Shown here: positions 10,599-20,399 of the stretch, piece after piece
How positions within the stretch are numbered: the stretch's first letter is position 1
Layout: the number at the start of each line of letters is the position of its first letter
Origin: Xanthomonas hydrangeae
Lineage (GTDB): Bacteria > Pseudomonadota > Gammaproteobacteria > Xanthomonadales > Xanthomonadaceae
Assembly: GCA_905142475.1 (NCBI GenBank)
Contig: LR990730.1
Location: 868,001 to 932,000 of the forward strand
DNA length: 64,000 nt
Reading direction: 5' to 3'
The notes under the pieces: generated by a model
Told to the model about the DNA's origin: nothing
The model's database searches: none
Seen by the model: only the letters and a program-made list of their open reading frames with translations
Translations under genes and position numbers: made by a program

Positions 10599-11428
10599 GG
10601 CAGACCTACGCACTGCCGCTTTTGCTCAAGGCGGCCGAGCTATCGCGCAGCACGTTCTATTACCAGATTCGTGCCCTGGCCCGTCCCGATGAAGGTGAGA
10701 TCGACCTGTGTGAGCGCATCCGCGCGATTTACGATGAAAACCAAGGGCGCTATGGCTACCGCCGCATCGCACTGGAACTAGCCAATCAGGGTGAGAGGAT
10801 CAACCACAAGCGGGTGCAGCGCCTGATGGCCGGACTGGGGCTGCGATCGCGGGTGCGCATCAAGCGCTATCGCGCATTCAAGGGCGCAGCCAATGTCATC
10901 GTAGCCAACGAACTGAGCCGCCAGTTTGAAGCTCAGATGCCCAACCAGAAGTGGGTGACCGATGTCACCGAGTTCAAGGTGCAGGGCATGAAGCTCTATC
11001 TTTCACCGATCATGGATCTGTACAACGGCGAAATCGTGGCCTATCAGATGAAACGCCGACCGGTATTCGACCTGGTGGGCCAGATGCTGGATCAGGCAAT
11101 CAAAAAACTTTCGCCCGACGCTCGGCCGATGATCCACTCTGACCAGGGATGGCACTACCAGCACGAGAACTACCGGCATCAACTCGAAAAGCACTCTCTG
11201 AAACAAAGCATGTCCCGACGCGGCAACTGCTTGGACAATGCGGCCATGGAGAGCTTCTTCGGGACGCTGAAGTCCGAATTCTTTTATCTAAACAGCTTTG
11301 ACAGCGTCGAAAGTCTGGAAGCCGGGCTGGTGGAGTACATCAGGTACTACAACGAAGACCGGATCAAGCTCAAATTGAAGGGCCTGAGTCCGGTAAAGTA
11401 CCGGGAGCAGAGCAAGCTGGTCGCCTGA
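10595..11428 (+). CDS. IS3-family transposase OrfB (DDE integrase part)
   Basis: This 277-codon frame overlaps the end of OrfA by four bases and would be made as an OrfAB fusion after -1 frameshifting, or from the TTG at 10595. It contains the HTH_21 region (GRYGYRRIALEL) and an rve integrase core: Asp in KWVTDVTEF, Asp in HSDQGWHYQ, and Glu in the helix after SRRGNCLDNAAMESFFGTLK. The C-terminal IS3 signature YIRYYNEDRI and LKGLSPVKYR is present. It appears complete and active. Confidence 0.93.
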   Translation: MRQTYALPLLLKAAELSRSTFYYQIRALARPDEGEIDLCERIRAIYDENQGRYGYRRIALELANQGERINHKRVQRLMAGLGLRSRVRIKRYRAFKGAANVIVANELSRQFEAQMPNQKWVTDVTEFKVQGMKLYLSPIMDLYNGEIVAYQMKRRPVFDLVGQMLDQAIKKLSPDARPMIHSDQGWHYQHENYRHQLEKHSLKQSMSRRGNCLDNAAMESFFGTLKSEFFYLNSFDSVESLEAGLVEYIRYYNEDRIKLKLKGLSPVKYREQSKLVA

Positions 11429-11548
11429 TCGCCCAACTGTCCAGCTTTTGGGGGTCACTTCAGGGATGGGTTCACGGCGTGTCCCGCGAGCGGCGAGGGC
11501 ACCACGCCCTCGACTCACCTAGCTTCGATTGTTGATCCGTCGCTTGGC

Positions 11549-11632
11549 TGCAAGGACCAGTCGATTTGGTCGGTGTGCATGGTTTTCAACAAAGCAACCG
11601 GCAACTGTCTGGTGCGGTGTCCTCACCGACCC
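11549..11632 (+). repeat. Partial spacer and hairpin-B fragment
   Basis: This fragment repeats the spacer (GGACCAGTCGATTTGGTCGG and AACAAAGCAACC) and the first arm of hairpin B (GGTGCGGTGTCCTCACCGA), then stops. It lies directly after copy 2 and looks like a truncated relict. A separate GGCATGCGC...GCGCATGCC stem follows at about 11634-11664, downstream of the chemoreceptor gene that ends at 11704. Confidence 0.7.
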
Positions 11633-11703
11633 AGGCATGCGCATTAGTGGCGCGCATGCCGTGCCTTCTCGCCCCGCAGGGCGAGGGGCTATGCATCCAT
11701 CAA

Positions 11704-13851
11704 TCAAGCCGCCTGCACGACCGAACGCCGTTGCATTGCAGCTTGCTCCGGCACCAACCGGAACACCGCCACCGCGCGCGTCAGATCCGCGGCCTGATCT
11801 TCCATGCTGCGTGCGGCCGCCGTGGCTTCTTCCACCAGCGCGGCGTTCTGCTGGGTCATCTCGTCCAACTGCATCACCGTGGTGCTGACCTGCTCGATGC
11901 CCGCACTTTGCTCGGTACTGGCGGCGGTGATCTCGGCCATGATGTCGGTCACGCGCTTCACCGAGCTGACCACCTCGGTCATGGTGCTGCCGGCTTGTTG
12001 CACCAGGGTCGAGCCTTGCGCGACTTTTTCCACCGAGTCGGAAATCAGCTGTTTGATCTCCTTGGCGGCACCGGCCGAGCGCTGCGCCAGGGCGCGCACT
12101 TCGGTGGCCACCACCGCAAAGCCGCGGCCTTGTTCGCCGGCGCGTGCCGCTTCCACCGCTGCGTTCAAGGCCAGGATATTGGTCTGGAACGCGATGCCGT
12201 CGATGACGCCGATGATGTCGGAAATACGCGCAGACGATTGCGTGATTGCCTGCATGGTGCTGACCACTTCCTGCACCACGCGGCCGCCACTTTCGGCGAC
12301 ATCGCCGGTGCCCTTGACCAACTGGTTGGCCTGGCGCGCGTTGTCGGCATTCTGGCGCACGGTGGAGGTGAGTTCTTCCATCGATGCGGCGGTTTCTTCC
12401 AGATTCGCCGCCTGATGCTCGGTACGCGTGGACAGGTCGGCATTGCCGCTGGCGATTTCGCCGGCCGCCGTGTTGATCATCTCGGCCGAGTGCTGGATGC
12501 CCTGCACGATGCTGGTCAGCTGGATCGCGGTGCGGTTGGCCGCATTGGCCAGCCGGCCGAACGCGCCTTCGTAATGCGACTCCACCCGCTGCGATAGATC
12601 GCCATCGGCAATGGCGGCCATGATGCGGCCCACATCGTCCAGACCGGCATCGGCCTGCTGCATCAGTCGGTTCAACGCCTGCACCATTTCCGCAAACGCG
12701 AACTGGTAGCGCGATTGCTCGCCACGTGCAGAGAAATCGCCGCGCGCCGCGGCATCGGCCAGGCGCGCGATATCGCTGTTGATCGCCGACAGATTGCCCT
12801 TCACCGTATCCAGCGCTTCATGCAATGCCGCGCGCTGGCCGGGCAGGCGGCGCATGTCGCGGCGCAGATCGCCACGGCCGTAGTCGCTCATCACATCCAT
12901 CGCTTCGTTGATGGCATCCAGATGTTCGAACACCACCGTGTTCACGCCATGCGCCAGCGTGCCGTAATCGCCGGGGAAATCTTCCGGGATGCGGTGTGCG
13001 ATGTTCTCGCCCTGCTGCAGGCGGATCATGGTCTGCATCTCGCCGTTGAAGCGCTGCAGCTGGTTCTGCATCTGCTGCATGCTGTGCATCAGCTGGCCGG
13101 TTTCATCGCGCGATTCGACCCGGATATCGTTGTCGAAACGGCCGGAGGCGATCGCCTCTGCGGTGCGCGAGGCGGCACGCAGCGGCGCGGCCATGGCCGA
13201 GGCGATCAACCAGCACAGGCCGATCACCATCGCCACCAACGCGCCGCCGATCAACGTCAAGGTGCGCGTGAAGCCCCAGGCCTGCACCTGGATGTCTTCG
13301 GCGTACACACCCATCACCAACACCCAGTTCCAGGCCGGAAAGGTCTTGGCATAGCTGATCTTGGGCAACTGTTCTTTTTTACCCGGCTTGGGTGCGTTGT
13401 AATAGCTGAAGCCGTCGCCACGCTCGATCGCGGTCTTGATGTCGCGATACACGTACTGCCCGGCATCGCTCTTGTAATCGCTCATGTCGGTGCCGACGGC
13501 GCGCTTGGGATGCATCAGGATGCGCATCTGCGGATCGACGATGAAGAAGTAATCCACGCCATCGTTGGTGCGCATGTCGGCAAGCGTTGTACTTGCCGCT
13601 GCCTTGGCCTGTTCGACCGTCAACTCGCCAGCTTTGACCTTGTCGGCATAGTGCTGCATCACGGTGAGGCCCATCTCGACCTCGGTCTTGACGCTGAGCT
13701 TGCGCGCCTCCACCAGATCCAGATATTGCAGGCGCGCTGCAGCCACCGCGAGCAGGATCACACCCACGGTCAGTAGCGCGCAGAGCAGGACGAACTTGCG
13801 GGTGAGCGGGAGATTGGCAACGTGACGACGCAATAGCGACACAACAGGCAT
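11704..13851 (-). CDS. Methyl-accepting chemotaxis protein with Cache sensor
   Basis: This 715-residue membrane receptor has a first transmembrane helix at about 20-40, a periplasmic single Cache domain at about 45-185 ([34 protein letters not shown]), a second helix at about 200-220, a HAMP domain at about 220-270 and further HAMP-like segments up to about 450. The cytoplasmic signalling hairpin has its conserved tip at about 550-600 ([20 protein letters not shown]). There is no C-terminal NWxTF pentapeptide for CheR docking. Ligands of such sensors are often small organic acids; the ligand here is unknown. The start at 13851 is preferred to an upstream TTG. Confidence 0.94.
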   Translation of the reverse strand: MPVVSLLRRHVANLPLTRKFVLLCALLTVGVILLAVAAARLQYLDLVEARKLSVKTEVEMGLTVMQHYADKVKAGELTVEQAKAAASTTLADMRTNDGVDYFFIVDPQMRILMHPKRAVGTDMSDYKSDAGQYVYRDIKTAIERGDGFSYYNAPKPGKKEQLPKISYAKTFPAWNWVLVMGVYAEDIQVQAWGFTRTLTLIGGALVAMVIGLCWLIASAMAAPLRAASRTAEAIASGRFDNDIRVESRDETGQLMHSMQQMQNQLQRFNGEMQTMIRLQQGENIAHRIPEDFPGDYGTLAHGVNTVVFEHLDAINEAMDVMSDYGRGDLRRDMRRLPGQRAALHEALDTVKGNLSAINSDIARLADAAARGDFSARGEQSRYQFAFAEMVQALNRLMQQADAGLDDVGRIMAAIADGDLSQRVESHYEGAFGRLANAANRTAIQLTSIVQGIQHSAEMINTAAGEIASGNADLSTRTEHQAANLEETAASMEELTSTVRQNADNARQANQLVKGTGDVAESGGRVVQEVVSTMQAITQSSARISDIIGVIDGIAFQTNILALNAAVEAARAGEQGRGFAVVATEVRALAQRSAGAAKEIKQLISDSVEKVAQGSTLVQQAGSTMTEVVSSVKRVTDIMAEITAASTEQSAGIEQVSTTVMQLDEMTQQNAALVEEATAAARSMEDQAADLTRAVAVFRLVPEQAAMQRRSVVQAA

Positions 13852-14179
13852 GGCAACGACATCCAAAACGCGCGCAGGGCGCTATGGCATGGATATCGGC
13901 TGATTCGCATCCGGGTTGAATGCTGATTGCGGCAGCGTCTGCTTGAGCGGGCAGGTCATGCAGCAATGCGATAGCTGCCGATACAACGTAAGAGCGCCCT
14001 CGGGCGCGATGAAGCGTTATCGATAACGCTTCATCGCGCCCGAGGGCGCTCCTACAAGAACATGCAGATGGCGAGCATCGATCCGTCGATCGATGCATGA
14101 CGCCGCATGCTTACATTGCAAACTGCTCGCATCGGGTAGCGCAACGGCGGACACGCGCTGCGTGCCCGCCTCACCGCAC
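13852..14179. other. Intergenic region holding a REP pair
   Basis: This stretch of 328 bases lies between two leftward genes. It contains the REP palindrome at 13988-14055; nothing else recognisable was seen. The chemoreceptor promoter should lie between 13852 and the palindrome. Confidence 0.5.
13988..14055. repeat. GTAG-type REP inverted pair
   Basis: A 68-base palindrome starts with GTAAGAGCGCCCTCGGGCGC and ends with its complement GCGCTCCTAC, with a GTTATCGATAAC centre. This matches REP/BIME elements of Xanthomonadaceae that begin with GTAG and are spread by RAYT-type transposases. Related pairs lie at 28792-28877 and 55121-55187. Confidence 0.88.
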
Positions 14180-15616
14180 TCAGCTGGCCGCGCAGAAACC
14201 GAATTCAGCGGTTGCACCCGCTGCCAGGGTGCGATTGAAGTCCACCCCGCTGGCCTTGAGCGTACTGCCGCTCTGCGACCAGGTGACATTCCAGGCATTG
14301 TTGACGGTGCCGCTGACCGGCAGCGAGATCGACCAGGTGCCGCTCCCGGTGCCGGTGTTGGTGACCTGCACGCGATTGCAGGAACCGCCGCTCCAGCTGC
14401 TGTCCACGATGACCTTGGTGCTGAAGCTGCCAGTGGGAGTCGGTGTCGGAGTTGGCGTGGGAGTCGGTGTGGGGGTAGGCGTCGGCGTCGGCGTGGTGCT
14501 GCTCACCGTGCCCCACAGCGTGCGCAACAGGGTCATCTTGTCTTCGCGCACGCTGATCCAGTCGTCGCGCAGGATGCCGCCGGTGTCGCCGCTGTTGGGA
14601 TTCCACGACCAGTAGAAACCTTCGTTGATGCCCTTGCTGCGCAGGTACTTCACCAGTGCGTCCTGCCACACCTTGTCGCGCGCATCGCCTTCGCCGTACT
14701 TGCCGCCGAACTCGCCCAGCAGCAGCGCATGCGTGCCGGCGAACTGGCCGAAGTGACGCTCCCAGATCGCGGGCATGTTGTTGGGGAAGTTGCTGTCGTT
14801 GAAGTACGACTGCACGAACACGTCCGGCCCGTACACATGCGGTGCCAGCAGCAGCCGATTGGCCGGGATGTTCAACGGCGTGCAGGCCAGCGGCTGCAGA
14901 TTGCCGCCCCAGAAGATGCCGCCATTGGTCGAGCACACCGGATTGTCGGTGATGCCTTCCACCGCAATGATCCACTTGGGCGCCACCGCCAGCACCGCAG
15001 CCGAACCACGCTCGGCGGCCTTGTTCCAGTCGGTGGCCGCGTTGCCGGTGCCCCAGGTGGCGGCGCCGTGCGGTTCGTTCTTCAGATCCACACCGATCAC
15101 GCTGGGCACGTTCTTGTAGCGGTTGGCGACAAAGCGCAAGTCGTCCAGCCATTGCGCTTCGGAATAGGAACTGGTGTACCAGAGCTCGGAAATGGCGCCG
15201 CAATCGGGTGTGTGGTGATCCAGCAGCACGTAGATGCCGCGGGCGTTGAATTCGTTGATCACCTTGTCGAGGATCTGCAGCGAGGTCAGGCCCTGCAGAT
15301 CGGGATTACGGCCATAGTCGATGCTGCTGGGCATGGTGGTGGCACGCAGCGTGGCCGGGCAGAACGGCAGGCGCACGGCGTTGAAGCCCAGGCCCTGTAT
15401 CTGGATGATCATGTCCTTCCAGTTGCGCGCCCACAACCCATGGATGACATGGTTGCCGGTCTCGAAACCGAACACGTTGACGCCCTTGAGCTGGACCACC
15501 TTGCCGTTGTCGTCGACCACCTTGTTGTTGCTGATGGAATAGCTGAAGGCCGGTGCGGCGGCCAGCGCCAACGCCGTAGCCAGTGCGAGCGTGCTTGCAG
15601 TCCTGAAAATGGACAT
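14180..15616 (-). CDS. engXCA: Extracellular endoglucanase, GH5 plus CBM2
   Basis: This 478-residue secreted cellulase is a close match in layout to the major endoglucanase EngXCA of Xanthomonas campestris. A signal peptide (1-25, ending ALAAAPAFS) is followed by the GH5 catalytic domain (about 26-345). The acid/base Glu is in VDLKNEPHG and the nucleophile Glu in LLLGEFGGKYG. A Thr-Pro linker of about 20 residues and a C-terminal CBM2 cellulose-binding domain follow. It hydrolyses internal beta-1,4 bonds of cellulose and would be exported by the type II system. The ATG at 15616 has an AGGGAG ribosome-binding site. Confidence 0.95.
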   Translation of the reverse strand: MSIFRTASTLALATALALAAAPAFSYSISNNKVVDDNGKVVQLKGVNVFGFETGNHVIHGLWARNWKDMIIQIQGLGFNAVRLPFCPATLRATTMPSSIDYGRNPDLQGLTSLQILDKVINEFNARGIYVLLDHHTPDCGAISELWYTSSYSEAQWLDDLRFVANRYKNVPSVIGVDLKNEPHGAATWGTGNAATDWNKAAERGSAAVLAVAPKWIIAVEGITDNPVCSTNGGIFWGGNLQPLACTPLNIPANRLLLAPHVYGPDVFVQSYFNDSNFPNNMPAIWERHFGQFAGTHALLLGEFGGKYGEGDARDKVWQDALVKYLRSKGINEGFYWSWNPNSGDTGGILRDDWISVREDKMTLLRTLWGTVSSTTPTPTPTPTPTPTPTPTPTPTGSFSTKVIVDSSWSGGSCNRVQVTNTGTGSGTWSISLPVSGTVNNAWNVTWSQSGSTLKASGVDFNRTLAAGATAEFGFCAAS

Positions 15617-15826
15617 GGTGATCTCCCTGGAAGACCGACCAGACACCCGGGTGCGGTGAGGGGGGCATCTTGGTCTTCGGCTGCGTCGTTTGGCGTGACC
15701 CCAGCCACAGAAAAGCGCATTGCCGCACCGATCACGCGCAGGCTGCGGGCGGGGTCGCTTTCCCGCACACTATTGCCGCTGCGCAGTGTCCGCAGGCTGT
15801 CCCTTCTGTCCCCGGAGTGTCTTCCA

Positions 15827-17311
15827 ATGTCCTTCTTGCGTGCCGAACTGGCGCAATGGCGCGTCTCACCCGCGCGCGAACTGATGGCCGGTGCGGTCGC
15901 AACGTTTGCGTTGATTCCCGAGGTGATCGCGTTCGCCTTTGTGGCCGGCGTGGATCCGCAGGTGGGGCTGTTTGCATCCTTCGTGATCGGCATTGTCATT
16001 GCGTTTTGCGGTGGACGCCCGGCGATGATTTCTGCTGCGGCCGGCTCGGTGGCGCTGGTGGCCGCACCGCTGGTGGCCACGCACGGGTTGCCGTATCTGC
16101 TGGCGGCCGGGCTGCTCGCCGGTGCGGTGCAGATCCTGTTCGGCTTGCTGCGGCTGGGCGTGCTGATGCGCTTTGTCAGCAGCTCGGTACGCACCGGTTT
16201 CGTCAATGCGTTGGCGGTGCTGATCTTCGCCGCGCAGCTGCCGCATCTGTACGGCGCCAACCTGACCACCTGGGCGATGTTGGGCGTGGGCCTGGCGATC
16301 ATCTACGGCCTGCCGCGGCTGCGCCTGCCGGGTGTCTCGGCGATTCCCTCGCCATTGCTGTGCATCCTGCTGCTGACCGTTGCAAGCACGGCCTTGCATC
16401 TGCCGCTGAAGACCGTGGCGGATCTGGGCAAGCTGCCGAACGCGCTGCCGTTCCTGCAATGGCCGTCGGTGCCGTTGACGCTGGAAACCTTGCGCATCGT
16501 CGCCTTGCCGGCCTTGGCCATCGCGATGGTGGGCCTGCTCGAATCGTTGATGACTGCGCGTGTGGTCGACGAACTCACCGACACCCCGAGCGACAAGAAC
16601 CGCGAATGCACCGGGCTGGGCATCGCCAATGCGGCGGCCAGCCTGTTCGGCGGCATTGCCGGCTGCGGCATGATCGGGCAGACCGTGGGCAACGTGAAAT
16701 ACGGCGGCCGTGGGCGATTGTCGACGTTGTTTGCCGGTGTGTTTCTGCTGATCCTGATGGTGGCGCTCAAGCCGTGGGTGTCGCAGGTGCCGGTGGTGGC
16801 ATTGGTGGCGATCATGGTGATGGTCTCGGCCGAGACCTTCGACTGGCGCTCGCTGCGCACCGTGGTGACCCATCCGCGCACCTCCAGCGTGGTGATGCTG
16901 GCCACCGTGGCGGTGACCTTGCTCACCCACAACCTCGCCGCGGGTGTCGCAGTGGGTGTGGTGTTGAGCGGGGTGTTCTTCACCTTCAAGGTGGCCGGGC
17001 TGCTGCAGATCGCCCATGGCGACGTCGATGGCGTGCGCACCTATACCGTGCGCGGGCAGGTGTTCTTCGCCTCGGCCGACGTGTTCATCGATGCCTTCGA
17101 CGCGCGGCAGGTGCCGGGCCGCACGGTGCTGATCGACGTCAGCCGCGCGCATTTCTGGGATATCACCGCAGTGGCGGCGCTGGACAAGGTGGTCCAGCGG
17201 CTGCGTCACCATGGCCTGGAGGTGCAGGTCACAGGCTTGAACGCCAGCAGCCGGCGGCTGATGCAGGCGCACGCGCTGGGCGAAGACGCGCTGGAATCTT
17301 CGCTGCCCTGA
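15827..17311 (+). CDS. SulP-family anion transporter
   Basis: This 494-residue inner-membrane protein has 11-14 hydrophobic segments through residue about 400 and a C-terminal cytoplasmic STAS domain (about 410-490, VLIDVSRAHFWDITAVAALD). The family signature is seen in GLFASFVIGIVIAFCGGRPAMISAAAGSVA. Members carry sulfate, bicarbonate or other anions; the substrate cannot be told here. The frame is open for 1.7 kb upstream, antisense to the endoglucanase, but that part has no family resemblance. The ATG at 15827 fits the conserved N-terminus. Confidence 0.9.
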   Translation: MSFLRAELAQWRVSPARELMAGAVATFALIPEVIAFAFVAGVDPQVGLFASFVIGIVIAFCGGRPAMISAAAGSVALVAAPLVATHGLPYLLAAGLLAGAVQILFGLLRLGVLMRFVSSSVRTGFVNALAVLIFAAQLPHLYGANLTTWAMLGVGLAIIYGLPRLRLPGVSAIPSPLLCILLLTVASTALHLPLKTVADLGKLPNALPFLQWPSVPLTLETLRIVALPALAIAMVGLLESLMTARVVDELTDTPSDKNRECTGLGIANAAASLFGGIAGCGMIGQTVGNVKYGGRGRLSTLFAGVFLLILMVALKPWVSQVPVVALVAIMVMVSAETFDWRSLRTVVTHPRTSSVVMLATVAVTLLTHNLAAGVAVGVVLSGVFFTFKVAGLLQIAHGDVDGVRTYTVRGQVFFASADVFIDAFDARQVPGRTVLIDVSRAHFWDITAVAALDKVVQRLRHHGLEVQVTGLNASSRRLMQAHALGEDALESSLP

Positions 17312-17560
17312 GCACGGCAGGGCGGGTGGGCGCATTCGGCCTGGCCGCACATAGCCGGCACGCACCCGGCTCCCGGGCTGGCTGGCCGCACGCTGAGCGT
17401 GGCCGGCCAGCGACCTCAAGTTCGCCTGAATAGCGCCGATGAACCGACATCAAAGATTGCCGGTGATCGTCGTGATGCCAGTGCGTTCCAGCCCGAGATG
17501 TCTGCCTGCGTGCCGCCAGCAGTGCTGCGGGCGGGCGTCCGTGCACGGGATGGCGCGGCG

Positions 17561-18544
17561 ATGACCAACGAACCGCTGCTGGAACGGATGGTGGACCTGA
17601 CCGCCATTCGCGATGCCGATCTGCTCGATCTGAGCCTGCTGCGCACCGTGCGCGAAGTGTGTGCAGCTGAAGAACTCTCACTGCTGCGCATCGCTCCGGA
17701 CGGCCGCACCATGGCCGAAACACGGCTGCGTGAGGACGGCCGGCTGTCGTCGACGGTGGCCGAGATCCGCGACGCGCAGCTGCGTGCGCAGCTTGCCGAC
17801 GCACGCGGGGCGGGCGATGTGGTGCAGCTGGAGGAAGACGGCCGTGCGCTGCTGGTCTACCCGATGATGGAAGCGCGCGGCATCCGCACGTGCCTGCGCG
17901 TGGGCGGTTCGCGCGTTCCCGGCACCGCCGAGCAGGCGATGCTGCAGGGCTTTGCCCGCTTCTTCCAGAATTACCGCAGCCTGCTCGACGATGCCCAGCG
18001 CGACGCGTTGACCGGGCTGCGTAACCGCAAGACCTTCGACGATGTGATCCTGCGGCTGTTCGCAGGCGGTGCGGCGGATGCGTCGGCAGGGGAAAGCGTG
18101 TGGCTGGGGATCGTGGACATCGATCACTTCAAGCGCGTCAACGACAGCTTCGGCCATCTGTATGGTGACGAGGTGTTGCTGCTGGTTGCCCAGCTGATGC
18201 AGCGCGCGTTCCGTCAGGACGACCTGCTGTTCCGCTTCGGCGGCGAGGAGTTCGTGATCGTGCTGCGCGGGGTGGACCGCGATACGGCGGTGAGCCTGTT
18301 CGAGCGCTTCCGGCTGGCGGTGGCCGAGTACGCTTTCCCGCAGGTGGGCAAGGTCACGCTCAGCACCGGCATCGTCGAATTGACCCATGGCCGCTTGATC
18401 AGCCAGATGATGGACGAGGCCGACAAGGCGCTGTACTGGGCCAAGCAGCACGGCCGCAACCGCGCCGAGGTCTACGCCGAGTTGGTCGCCAGCGGGCAGG
18501 TGCAGCACGTGACCCAACAGGTGGGCAGCGTCGATCTGTTCTGA
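17561..18544 (+). CDS. GGDEF diguanylate cyclase with N-terminal sensor-like region
   Basis: This 327-residue soluble protein has a GAF-like region at about 10-145 without clear ligand residues and a GGDEF domain at about 155-315. The motif GGEEF (RFGGEEFVIVL) and DIDHFKRVNDSFGH are intact, so c-di-GMP synthesis is expected. RQDD sits five residues upstream of GGEEF, the classical RxxD inhibitory site, so feedback inhibition is likely, unlike the cyclase at 6892. The ATG at 17561 (MTNEPLLERM) is chosen over upstream starts. The 249 bases before it hold no other gene. Confidence 0.92.
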   Translation: MTNEPLLERMVDLTAIRDADLLDLSLLRTVREVCAAEELSLLRIAPDGRTMAETRLREDGRLSSTVAEIRDAQLRAQLADARGAGDVVQLEEDGRALLVYPMMEARGIRTCLRVGGSRVPGTAEQAMLQGFARFFQNYRSLLDDAQRDALTGLRNRKTFDDVILRLFAGGAADASAGESVWLGIVDIDHFKRVNDSFGHLYGDEVLLLVAQLMQRAFRQDDLLFRFGGEEFVIVLRGVDRDTAVSLFERFRLAVAEYAFPQVGKVTLSTGIVELTHGRLISQMMDEADKALYWAKQHGRNRAEVYAELVASGQVQHVTQQVGSVDLF

Positions 18545-18688
18545 GTCACGTTGCCGCTGGATGGCAACGCAGTGCCGCGCTCGGTGATGTAGCCACATTG
18601 CCAATGCACACACCCGGTCAAACGCCGCAGTGGCTACACTCCAGGGCTGTCTGGACAACACCTGGGTGCTGCAGTGAAGCGAGCTGTG

Positions 18689-20368
18689 ATGAAGCAAGTT
18701 GTGACGAAGCGAGCCGTGATCGAGCGACTTGCGATGGGAATGCTGGCCATGGCGGTCTCGACTGCAGTCATGGCAGCGACGCCCACCTTCGATGGCGCGC
18801 GCATCTCGCGCGACGTCAAGGAACTGGCCTCCGACGCCTACGAAGGCCGCGGCCCGGCTACCGCCGGCGAAGAAAAGACCATCGCCTACCTGAGCAAGCA
18901 GTTCGCTGCCGCCGGCCTGGAGCCGGGCGGCGATCTCGCCAACGGCAAGCGCGCGTGGACCCAGGCGGTGCCGCTGCGGCGCGTCGATATCGTCGGCACA
19001 CCCACCATCACTTTGCAGAATGCCGGCAAGCCGCAAACCCTGACCCAGGGCAAGCAGATCGCCATCCGCGCTGCGCTGGATGGTTCCTCCACCGTCGACA
19101 TCGCCAACGCACCGCTGGTGTTCGTCGGCTACGGCGTCAAGGCGCCGGAGCGCGACTGGGACGACTTCAAGGGCGTGGATCTGAAGGGCAAGATCGCGGT
19201 GGTGCTGATCAACGACCCGGATTTCGAAACCGGCAAGGGCGCCTTCGACGGTGCCGGCATGACCTACTACGGCCGCTGGACCTACAAGTACGAAGAAGGC
19301 GCGCGTCAGGGCGCACTCGGCGTGCTGGTGGTGCACGAAACCGCGCCGGCCTCTTACGGCTGGGACACGGTGGCCAGCTCCAACACCAACAGCATGTTCG
19401 ATGTAGTGCGCGACAACCCGCGCGCCGCGCACCCCACCCTGGAAGGCTGGATCCAGCGCGATCTGGCCAGCGAGTTGTTCAAGCATGCCGGGCTGGATTT
19501 CGACACCTTGAAGAAGCAGGCGCAAACGCGCGGCTTCAAGCCGGTCGAGCTCAAGGGCCAGGGCCTGAGCGCCAGCTACCAGGTCAAGTCCGACGTAATC
19601 ACCTCGCACAACGTGGTGGCGCGCCTGCAAGGCAGCAAACGCCCCGACCAGACGCTGATCTACAGCGCGCATTGGGACCATATCGGCGTGGGCAAGCCGG
19701 ACGCGCGTGGCGACACCATCTTCAACGGTGCGCTGGATAACGCCAGCGGCACCGCGGCGTTGCTGGAACTGGCACGCGGTTTTGCCAGCGGGCCCAAGCC
19801 GGAGCGCTCGGTGGTATTCCTGGCGGTGACTGCCGAAGAAAAGGGCTTGCTGGGCTCGGAGTTCTACGCCTCCAAGCCGCTGTACCCGCTGGACACCACG
19901 GTGGCGGTGATCAACATGGACGGTATGAATCCGTTCGTGCCGGCGCGCGATTTCGGCATTTACGGCACCGCAAAACTCGAGCTGCTCGACCAGCTCAAGA
20001 CCGTCGCCGGGCAGTGGAAGCTGCGCTACACGCCCGATCCCAAGCCGCAGGCGGGGTATTTCTTCCGCTCCGACCATTTCTCCTTCGCCAAGCGCGGCGT
20101 GCCGGCGTTGTCGTACGCCTCCGGGCAGGATTGGGAAGTGGGCGGCGTGGCCGCAGGCAAGGCCGCCTCCGACGACTACACCGCCAAGCGCTATCACCAA
20201 CAGGGCGACGAGTGGAAGCCGGACTGGACCTTCGCCGGTGCGGCGCGTGATCTGGGCGTGCTGTACGCGCTGGGCCAGCAGCTGGCCGATTCGCGCCAGT
20301 GGCCGAACTGGAGCAGCGACTCGGAGTTCCGCGCCACCCGCGACGCCAGCGAGGCGGCACGCAAGTAA
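18689..20368 (+). CDS. M28-family aminopeptidase with PA domain, exported
   Basis: This zinc exopeptidase of about 559 residues has an N-terminal hydrophobic signal (MGMLAMAVSTAVMAA). A PA insert domain covers about 120-270. The M28 catalytic part has zinc ligands in SAHWDHIG, NGALDNASG (bridging Asp), TAEEKGLLGSE and the final His in YFFRSDHFSF. It probably releases N-terminal residues from peptides in the periplasm. The start is uncertain: GTG 18674, ATG 18689 and ATG about 18734 are in frame. The 5' end is built of 15-bp imperfect repeats encoding a V-x-K/E-R-x pattern. Confidence 0.9.
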   Translation: MKQVVTKRAVIERLAMGMLAMAVSTAVMAATPTFDGARISRDVKELASDAYEGRGPATAGEEKTIAYLSKQFAAAGLEPGGDLANGKRAWTQAVPLRRVDIVGTPTITLQNAGKPQTLTQGKQIAIRAALDGSSTVDIANAPLVFVGYGVKAPERDWDDFKGVDLKGKIAVVLINDPDFETGKGAFDGAGMTYYGRWTYKYEEGARQGALGVLVVHETAPASYGWDTVASSNTNSMFDVVRDNPRAAHPTLEGWIQRDLASELFKHAGLDFDTLKKQAQTRGFKPVELKGQGLSASYQVKSDVITSHNVVARLQGSKRPDQTLIYSAHWDHIGVGKPDARGDTIFNGALDNASGTAALLELARGFASGPKPERSVVFLAVTAEEKGLLGSEFYASKPLYPLDTTVAVINMDGMNPFVPARDFGIYGTAKLELLDQLKTVAGQWKLRYTPDPKPQAGYFFRSDHFSFAKRGVPALSYASGQDWEVGGVAAGKAASDDYTAKRYHQQGDEWKPDWTFAGAARDLGVLYALGQQLADSRQWPNWSSDSEFRATRDASEAARK

Positions 20369-20399
20369 GAGGGGGGCGACGGACAGCTTTCATCCCGTT

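Larger units (their letters stand above)
10041..11462 (+). mobile_element. IS3-family insertion sequence (IS150-like), copy 1
   Basis: The element is 1422 bp. Its ends are imperfect inverted repeats: the left end starts TGAAGTGACCCCCGGAAGTT and the right end, read inwards, TGAAGTGACCCCCAAAAGCT. The flanking GGG (10038-10040 and 11463-11465) is a 3-bp target duplication, shown by the empty site near 48187 where GGG occurs once. A second copy of identical length lies at 20988-22409 in the opposite orientation. Confidence 0.93.
9800..11505 (+). repeat. Paired-hairpin repeat unit, copy 2, split by IS3 element
   Basis: Hairpin A has perfectly complementary 24-base outer arms at 9824-9847 and 9900-9923, with the inner hairpin at 9875-9898. 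The conserved spacer (around ACCAGTCGAGATAGTCGG) runs from 9924 to about 9985. Hairpin B begins near 9985 and is interrupted at 10040/10041 by the IS3 element; its second arm resumes at 11463 and ends near 11505. The interrupted B lacks two bases of the inner hairpin flank present in other copies. Confidence 0.85.

Noticed and set aside
14420-14495. Short-period repeat that could suggest a CRISPR or microsatellite
   Set aside because: It is the coding sequence of the Thr-Pro linker of the endoglucanase, in frame between GH5 and CBM2.
14093-15826. A 578-codon in-frame extension upstream of the SulP gene
   Set aside because: The extension is antisense to the endoglucanase, has no family similarity, and the SulP family starts at about 15827.
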